A stretch of DNA of 12,519 bases from Flavobacteriales bacterium (lineage in GTDB: Bacteria > Bacteroidota > Bacteroidia > Flavobacteriales > TMED113), in NCBI GenBank assembly GCA_002713285.1, contig PAVX01000049.1, positions 1 to 12,519 on the forward strand. The letters are read 5' to 3'. Position 1 is the stretch's first letter. Each line of letters begins with the position of its first letter. A model generated the notes under the pieces. The model was given only the letters and a program-made list of their open reading frames with translations, made no database searches and was not told the DNA's origin. The position numbers and the translations under genes are program-made. Positions 7,748 through 12,519 of this stretch are shown here, piece by piece.

Positions 7748-7854
7748 TTTAATTATGGATAATAAAATACCCTATTTATTAATCATTTATTGGGCTACAA
7801 TACTACAATAAATATACGAATTTTTAAGAGATAAGAATAGTTTGATTTGGAAGA
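7748..7854 (-). other. 107-bp AT-rich intergenic region between the two SprB-repeat genes
   Basis: It holds no open frame of note. I looked on the minus strand for the Bacteroidota promoter pattern (TTTG near -33 and TAnnTTTG near -7). The closest -7-like element is TATATTTA, without a convincing -33 partner, so no promoter is called. A 7-base direct repeat (ATTTATT on the plus strand at 7774-7780 and 7785-7791) is spaced 11 bases, one helical turn; it could be chance in such AT-rich DNA. No GC-rich hairpin with a T-run marks a terminator for the upstream gene. The ATG is preceded by an A/T-rich segment without a Shine-Dalgarno. Confidence 0.5.
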
Positions 7855-10212
7855 TTAACGACGTAATGTTACACGTCCGTTACTGAGAGTGACTTTATTA
7901 ACATCTTTAATTATGTAAAAATAATCCGCTGTCGGCATGTTTTTACCTTTATAAGTACCATCCCAATACTCTGTATTTTTCTCTGAATAGAAAACCATAT
8001 CACCCCATCGATTATAAACCTGAACCTCAGCATCTATATATTCTTCAATAGCTCCTATTACCCAATAATCATTAATTCCATCACCATTCGGTGAAAAAGC
8101 CGTTGGAACTTCAGCGCAATCATATTCTGACTCTAATACATAATCATAAACAACAGGGTTGCAACCATAGACACTCTCCTGAATACTCAATGAATATATA
8201 CCAACAGGAAGATTAATTAAATTTTCATTACTAGATTGATTTGAAATATCAATTAAATTACCATTTAAATCCATTGCACTCCACTGATAAGTAAATTCAA
8301 AAGCAACATTATTACTTGTTAAATCTGGGAAAGAAATTGATCCATCCGAAGAAAAATCACAATCTGGTAAATTAACATTATCTAGCAGATAATCAAATGA
8401 AGGGTGAGGATTATATAGATTAATTATTGGAGATGGGATATCAGGATCGTCTGAATACCCAAAACCAACAGAAATCAACACTGTATCTGAACAAAGATTA
8501 GCATCTTCAATGAAGATCTCATAATTACCACATGTTAAATTAGAAATTGTTACATTATCATCAAATGAACCTAACAAATCAGTATTATTGTCATCATCAA
8601 GAAAGTTTAATGGCGTTAAATATACATTAAATGGAGAATTGTCACCTATTATATCAAATGCAATAGATCCAGTAGAATCACACTCTTCTAAATTATTAAA
8701 ACAAGGGTGATTAATAATAAAATCAACTGTATCAATCGATGGCGGATTATGTATAATAATATTATCTTGAGAAGCATAACAGCCATTATTGAAATATAAA
8801 TACTCTGGATCTGCTGACAAGCCTAAGTCTGCAAAATTGTCATCTGTAACATAAAAACCATTGATATCATAGACAATTAAATCAAATGTGTCAGCAGGAA
8901 GATTTTCAATAAATATCTCTCCTGGTTCAATCAAATTAATACCAACAACAGCCTCTCCATTTATATAAACAAGAGAATCTGTACCACTATAATATAATCC
9001 CCAATTCCAATTATTTGGTAAGCCACCAAAGAAATTTGTAAAAATTGAACCATCACTAGCTCCATTGCATGAAACATCTGTAGATATAACAAGATCCAAC
9101 TCTTCAGTTGTTAAGTCAGAATCTAGGTGCAAAAGATTAGGAGGTGCAATTAATTCGATACCATCAATTACTTGCATTGGTTGACAGGAACCATCACTAA
9201 TAGTAATTGAATAGACACCAGCTGCTAAACCACCTAACTCTACAATTGTTGACATCGGTCCTGCATAATATGGTAAATCATCATTATCTTCACAATTTGA
9301 GAGACAATCACCTTCAAAATCATAAATTGCAGCATTATTACAATTAGAAATACAATTACCATTCTGATCATACTCACCATCACCATCTATATCATCATCT
9401 TCCCAATTCAATAAGCCATCACCATCTATATCCAGATTAACAGTGAGATCTATTTCACAAGGCTGTGGATCTAATACTGCACTTATTTCATTAATCTGAA
9501 CCCCATCGCTATCAAAAAATAAAACATTATATATACCACTACCACCTTCTATTTCAACAGTAATAACACCGTCTTCCGCATCAGCACAACTCACACTATA
9601 ACCATTGTAATCATTATCTCCAAGAATACCATCAAAATCAGATATAGTCACATTATCTATAGTAGATGAGAAGAACTGTGGCTCAGATATATAAATCGGT
9701 CCAAATACATTATTACAGTTTGTAGAATCATCTTCAACATATAAATGATAATAACCTGCTGACAAGCCATCGATGCCAGTTGGGTATCCATCATTAGACA
9801 TTTCTGTAATAGCAGGAAAAAGACTTACTGGAAGATTGTTTTCAAAATCTATAATAGTATCATTATATGTCCAATAATGAGAAAAACCTAAACCTGCACT
9901 AGAAAAAATTGGCAAATCTAATGTAATTTGACCATCAGAGACATCATTAAGTCCATCATTATCTTCATCTATAAAACAAGAAATATTAAAACAACTCTCA
10001 GCATACGTTAATTGATTTACATTAAATTCAATGGGATCTGGTGTAGTAATAGTAATTGTTGTATCTGTTTGACACCAATATAAATTGTCATACACAGTTA
10101 ATGTATACGTTCCTGCAGAAAGGCCATTGATATCTGGTAAATTATCTTGCCCATCAAGCCCTTCTCCTTCCCAAGAATATATGTAATTATATTCTTGACC
10201 ATTACCTATTCC
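7855..10212 (-). CDS. C-terminal part of a SprB-repeat T9SS surface protein, downstream of an in-frame TGA (likely broken gene)
   Basis: This is 785 codons in the same frame as the upstream part, ending in TAA at 7857-7855. No convincing independent start exists. The sequence just after the TGA (GIGNGQEYNYIYSWEGEG) is the middle of a conserved SprB repeat. The first possible start, a GTG at 10095, encodes the Val of the repeat strand YTLTVYDN. There is no signal peptide, so if translated alone it would not be exported. It holds about five more full SprB-like repeats, some with acidic insertions, and then the type B sorting domain. It is the tail of the gene whose upstream part is at 10213-12519: either one protein in a closely related strain with GGA at the TGA, or a mutated pseudogene here. 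Its layout matches the downstream 1370-residue gene, so the two are probably paralogues. Confidence 0.82.
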   Translation of the reverse strand, partial: GIGNGQEYNYIYSWEGEGLDGQDNLPDINGLSAGTYTLTVYDNLYWCQTDTTITITTPDPIEFNVNQLTYAESCFNISCFIDEDNDGLNDVSDGQITLDLPIFSSAGLGFSHYWTYNDTIIDFENNLPVSLFPAITEMSNDGYPTGIDGLSAGYYHLYVEDDSTNCNNVFGPIYISEPQFFSSTIDNVTISDFDGILGDNDYNGYSVSCADAEDGVITVEIEGGSGIYNVLFFDSDGVQINEISAVLDPQPCEIDLTVNLDIDGDGLLNWEDDDIDGDGEYDQNGNCISNCNNAAIYDFEGDCLSNCEDNDDLPYYAGPMSTIVELGGLAAGVYSITISDGSCQPMQVIDGIELIAPPNLLHLDSDLTTEELDLVISTDVSCNGASDGSIFTNFFGGLPNNWNWGLYYSGTDSLVYINGEAVVGINLIEPGEIFIENLPADTFDLIVYDINGFYVTDDNFADLGLSADPEYLYFNNGCYASQDNIIIHNPPSIDTVDFIINHPCFNNLEECDSTGSIAFDIIGDNSPFNVYLTPLNFLDDDNNTDLLGSFDDNVTISNLTCGNYEIFIEDANLCSDTVLISVGFGYSDDPDIPSPIINLYNPHPSFDYLLDNVNLPDCDFSSDGSISFPDLTSNNVAFEFTYQWSAMDLNGNLIDISNQSSNENLINLPVGIYSLSIQESVYGCNPVVYDYVLESEYDCAEVPTAFSPNGDGINDYWVIGAIEEYIDAEVQVYNRWGDMVFYSEKNTEYWDGTYKGKNMPTADYFYIIKDVNKVTLSNGRVTLRR
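7858..8118 (-). other. T9SS type B C-terminal sorting domain of the broken SprB-repeat gene
   Basis: The last 87 residues read CAEVPTAFSPNGDGINDYW, then VQVYNRWGDMVFYSE, EYWDGTYKG, MPTADYFYIIK and the terminal strand ending in RR. This is a textbook type B sorting domain and a closer match to the consensus than the one in the downstream gene. Its intact state argues that the interruption at 10213 is recent. Confidence 0.92.
9271..9447 (-). other. Calcium-loop-like (thrombospondin type 3-like) insertion in a SprB repeat
   Basis: Inside the repeat at about 9125-9657 a cysteine- and aspartate-rich block of about 59 residues is inserted. It contains two EF-hand-like loops in a row, DIDGDGLLNWED and DIDGDGEYDQNG, then two similar segments ending CISNC and CLSNC. 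The repeat resumes with the GL.AGVYSITISDGSC segment. The spacing of acidic residues resembles thrombospondin type 3 repeats; calcium binding is inferred. Confidence 0.65.
9934..9969 (-). other. EF-hand-like loop inserted between SC and DGQI of a SprB repeat
   Basis: The loop DEDNDGLNDVSD sits where other repeats have only G..DGSI after the SC motif. The next gene has nearly the same insert (DDDGDGINDVSD at 6302-6337) at the same point of a repeat. Acidic or Asn residues occupy loop positions 1, 3, 5, 9 and 12 with Gly at 6. Confidence 0.7.
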
Positions 10213-10215
10213 TCA
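10213..10215 (-). other. In-frame TGA replacing a conserved SprB-repeat glycine codon
   Basis: On the minus strand the codons read GTT TCT TGA GGA ATA GGT. Homologous repeats have GG at this point; for example the repeat at about 10550-10590 reads GTT TCA GGA GGA ACA GGT. One G-to-T change from GGA explains the stop. The frame is the same on both sides and homology to the repeat is unbroken across it. Confidence 0.85.
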
Positions 10216-12519
10216 AGAAACGGAAACATCAATAAAAGCATCTGAAACACCGAAGCATGAAACATTATATCCATTATAATTCTCTAATTCATAAGTAATA
10301 ATTAGTTCATCTGGTTGAGTAATTACAATCTCCATTTCAAAGTAACAAGTTGTGTAATCAAATGAATTCAAAATATTTAAATAATCATTAACATAAGTAT
10401 TATAATTAGAATCTGTAACATATAACATATACGTTCCTGCTGTTAAATCATTAGATATATTAAACTCAGGGGTGTCTAAAAAGTCTTCTAAACTCAAGTC
10501 ACCGAACTCTACTAAACTATCACCCAGCATTAACTTGTATGTGTACACACCTGTTCCTCCTGAAACATCTATATTAATAAGTCCATCATCCTCACCATAA
10601 CAAGAAACACCATAATCAACAATATCTCCATCTTGATAAAGTATGGTGTCTGGAGAGCTAATCAAATCTATATAATCCTCCGAATAACTGTTATTAGTAA
10701 AATGATGAACATATACATCCACTTCAACAGGACTACTAGGCTCTTCTAAAATAAATGTCTGAGAAACATAACACTCTGAAAAACTATTAAATAATGTGGA
10801 ATCTAAGTCATTGAAATAATAATTTTGATCTGTCACAATCACCGTGTAAATTCCTGCTGATAAAGAAAGTAAATCTTCATTATTTTCTTGATTTAGTAAA
10901 TCAATAGATTCGCCATTAAAATCTTGCGCTGTCCATTGATAATAATACTCACCAGTTCCATTCTCTACTTCAATATTTATAAAACCATTACCAGAACCAT
11001 AACAGGAGACCCCATAATCACCAAATATTAAAAGATTTCCATTAAGATAACCTTCCGGATCTTCTGAATTTAACACAAACGACACATCTTGCGCCCAATC
11101 ATCTTCTATACCATCTAAATTATAATCAACAATCATATTAATTGATTCTCCATCTGAGTTTATCGATGGAGAAGCAATACCTATTTCACTTGGAGCCTCT
11201 AAAATAAATGGAGGTAATTCTAATTCACAACCATCAGGATCAGAAAGGTCAGAAATAACTAAAATATAGGTTCCAACCCCTACACCATCTAAAGAGGTTT
11301 CATTAGAGCCAAACCAAGTTGCATCAAGTTCGTTTTCAGGATCTACACTACCTAAATACCATGTATATACAAATGGGCCAATACCACCTTCTACCTCTAT
11401 TAAATTATCAACACCAATTTGACCATCCTGTCCACTAGAACATGACACCTCAAAACCATTATAATCACTAACATAATCAGAAGATAGCGTGTTTTCTCCC
11501 ATTAACTGCATACCATCAGGCTCTGTAAGTTCAACTACTAGTGTATCTGAAACACATCCATTTAGATCTATAGCATAAACCGAATATATTCCCGCAGGTA
11601 AATTTGGAGTGTTTGGATCGATGCCCACTACATTTTCATAGTTTTCATTGACAAATATTAATTGTGGATAAATAGCAGGAGGTCCTTCAAATATAGGCGT
11701 TCCTCCAGTTATTTCATACTCTATGTTACCATCAAATGCTCCACTACAAGAAACACCAAATCCATCATAATTACTAGCTGAAATTAAAGAGACAATTAAC
11801 TCTTCAGGTTCAGTAATAGTAAATTCATGAAGAGCAAAACAATAGTTTGCATCTTCAATCGCTACTTGATACTCACCAGCGGCAAACCCACTGAGAGCAA
11901 TCACTTCTCCAGGCAAATACTCTTCAACAATATCCGAATCTGTCCAACCCGGATTAATACTATAAGGAGGAGCACCTCCATTTATTATTAATTCAATACT
12001 ACCATCAGACAATCCATTACAGGAAACATTCGTTACATTTGAAGAAATTTCTAAAATATCAGGTTCCGAGATAACAACTTCATAATACGAAATGGTATTA
12101 CCATCTAAATCAAGAGTGATTCCGTTGTCAATATTCGAACAACCTAAAGTATCAGTTACAGTTAAATAATAACTCCCTACTGAAAATAAAAAATTTGAAT
12201 CAAAATCTGAAGAATTAATAATATCATTACAATCGGATGAAAAAACAGAACAATAATCAGATGAAACTGTGCTACCAATTAAATCTTCTAAACCATTATT
12301 AGATAATGTATTATAAAGAGATACTGTGTAATCACCTAAACCACCAGCAATAACAATATCAAAAAACCCGTCATTACCACCATTACATGAAACACCAAAA
12401 CCGTTATAATCACTAGAATCAACAATATTTACATTAATTGGTTCTTGAGGTGTTGGTATAATAATTTCAATAGTTTGACTACAACCATATTGGTCAACAA
12501 CAGTAAATTCATATTCATC
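10213..12519 (-). CDS. SprB-repeat surface protein, middle part; 5' end outside window, ends at premature TGA
   Basis: The frame is open from the right edge (first visible codon 12519-12517) to a TGA at 10215-10213, giving 768 sense codons. The real start and signal peptide lie outside the window; internal TTG or ATG codons near 12012 fall inside repeats and are not plausible starts. It contains about seven SprB-like repeats with the extended lead [SN]DY[ND]G[FY].VSC.G, GG.G.Y or GG.PP, G.Y.V.V.D..GC and EP motifs. The first full repeat (about 12046-12423) is enlarged by a Ser/Asn/Asp-rich segment with two extra Cys. The fifth is preceded by a long insertion with an acidic DYNLDGIEDD loop (11098-11127). 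Without the part beyond the TGA this product would lack the T9SS sorting domain and would probably not be surface-anchored. The role is inferred to be an adhesin; the ligand is unknown. Confidence 0.85.
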   Translation of the reverse strand, partial: DEYEFTVVDQYGCSQTIEIIIPTPQEPINVNIVDSSDYNGFGVSCNGGNDGFFDIVIAGGLGDYTVSLYNTLSNNGLEDLIGSTVSSDYCSVFSSDCNDIINSSDFDSNFLFSVGSYYLTVTDTLGCSNIDNGITLDLDGNTISYYEVVISEPDILEISSNVTNVSCNGLSDGSIELIINGGAPPYSINPGWTDSDIVEEYLPGEVIALSGFAAGEYQVAIEDANYCFALHEFTITEPEELIVSLISASNYDGFGVSCSGAFDGNIEYEITGGTPIFEGPPAIYPQLIFVNENYENVVGIDPNTPNLPAGIYSVYAIDLNGCVSDTLVVELTEPDGMQLMGENTLSSDYVSDYNGFEVSCSSGQDGQIGVDNLIEVEGGIGPFVYTWYLGSVDPENELDATWFGSNETSLDGVGVGTYILVISDLSDPDGCELELPPFILEAPSEIGIASPSINSDGESINMIVDYNLDGIEDDWAQDVSFVLNSEDPEGYLNGNLLIFGDYGVSCYGSGNGFINIEVENGTGEYYYQWTAQDFNGESIDLLNQENNEDLLSLSAGIYTVIVTDQNYYFNDLDSTLFNSFSECYVSQTFILEEPSSPVEVDVYVHHFTNNSYSEDYIDLISSPDTILYQDGDIVDYGVSCYGEDDGLINIDVSGGTGVYTYKLMLGDSLVEFGDLSLEDFLDTPEFNISNDLTAGTYMLYVTDSNYNTYVNDYLNILNSFDYTTCYFEMEIVITQPDELIITYELENYNGYNVSCFGVSDAFIDVSVS

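Larger units (their letters stand above)
8119..12430 (-). repeat. At least eleven SprB-like repeats spanning the broken gene
   Basis: Repeats lie approximately at 12046-12423, 11790-12045, 11500-11789, 11170-11499, 10705-11169, 10290-10704, 10020-10289 (contains the TGA), 9658-10019, 9125-9657, 8719-9124, 8425-8718 and 8119-8424; the last two are degenerate. Boundaries are by eye. Lengths vary much more than in the neighbouring gene because many copies carry Asp/Asn/Ser-rich insertions. Two distant copies share a Y-Q-W-[ST]-A-x-D-[FL]-N-G core (about 10930 and 8280), indicating closer kinship. Confidence 0.8.

Noticed and set aside
7748..7854. Promoter or terminator in the intergenic gap.
   Set aside because: No TTTG/TAnnTTTG pair at proper spacing and no stable hairpin with a T-run could be found, and AT-rich DNA gives many weak matches.
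10096..10212. Frameshift or true intergenic region between two separate genes.
   Set aside because: Both sides are in the same frame, and the stretch translates to an uninterrupted SprB-repeat segment (GIGNGQEYNYIYSWEG through GLSAGTYTLTVYDN).
10213..10215. UGA recoded as glycine, as in the SR1/Gracilibacteria genetic code.
   Set aside because: It falls on a glycine position, but it is the only in-frame TGA in roughly 4100 codons, although glycine codons, many of them GGA, are abundant. The families are typical of Bacteroidota with the standard code. A point mutation or sequence error is simpler, although no gene in this window uses TGA as a clear natural stop.

Overview
The window is AT-rich and wholly bacterial in style. 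Every real gene runs on the minus strand, so transcription goes from high to low coordinates. The protein families point to a Bacteroidota bacterium, most likely a marine flavobacterium-like lineage. The evidence is SprB-type repeats, two type B C-terminal sorting domains of the type IX secretion system (T9SS, the 'gliding motility-associated C-terminal domain'), arrays of the cysteine-rich GCTD..NY..DDGSC motif, weak or absent Shine-Dalgarno sequences, and signal peptides ending in Tyr-Ser-Gln or Tyr-Gly-Gln. The lineage call is inference, because no rRNA or housekeeping gene is present.

Layout in order of transcription. (1) 7855-12519 is a very large SprB-repeat surface protein whose 5' end lies outside the window. 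It ends in a T9SS sorting domain and is interrupted by one in-frame TGA at 10213-10215, where a conserved repeat glycine (GGA) is expected. (2) After a 107-bp gap, 3635-7747 is a complete 1370-residue secreted protein. It has a signal peptide, an N-terminal domain, about nine SprB-like repeats (one carrying a Kazal-like module with an EF-hand-like loop), three Ig-like modules and a T9SS sorting domain. (3) After a 33-bp gap, 1-3601 is a third secreted giant of at least 1200 residues that continues past the left edge. It has a signal peptide, three copies of a roughly 130-residue domain, and a long array of cysteine-rich repeats punctuated by DxDGDG calcium-loop-like segments.

Together this looks like a cluster of exported, cell-surface or matrix proteins, probably adhesins. 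No secretion machinery, PorP/SprF partner, regulator, RNA gene, mobile element or CRISPR array is visible. The first two genes share unusual details, notably a calcium-loop insertion at the same place in a SprB repeat, and are probably paralogues. The most notable observations are the single nonsense codon, the nested Kazal/EF-loop/SprB arrangement, and the layered duplication history readable in the third gene. I do not see evidence for a wholly new defence or metabolic system.
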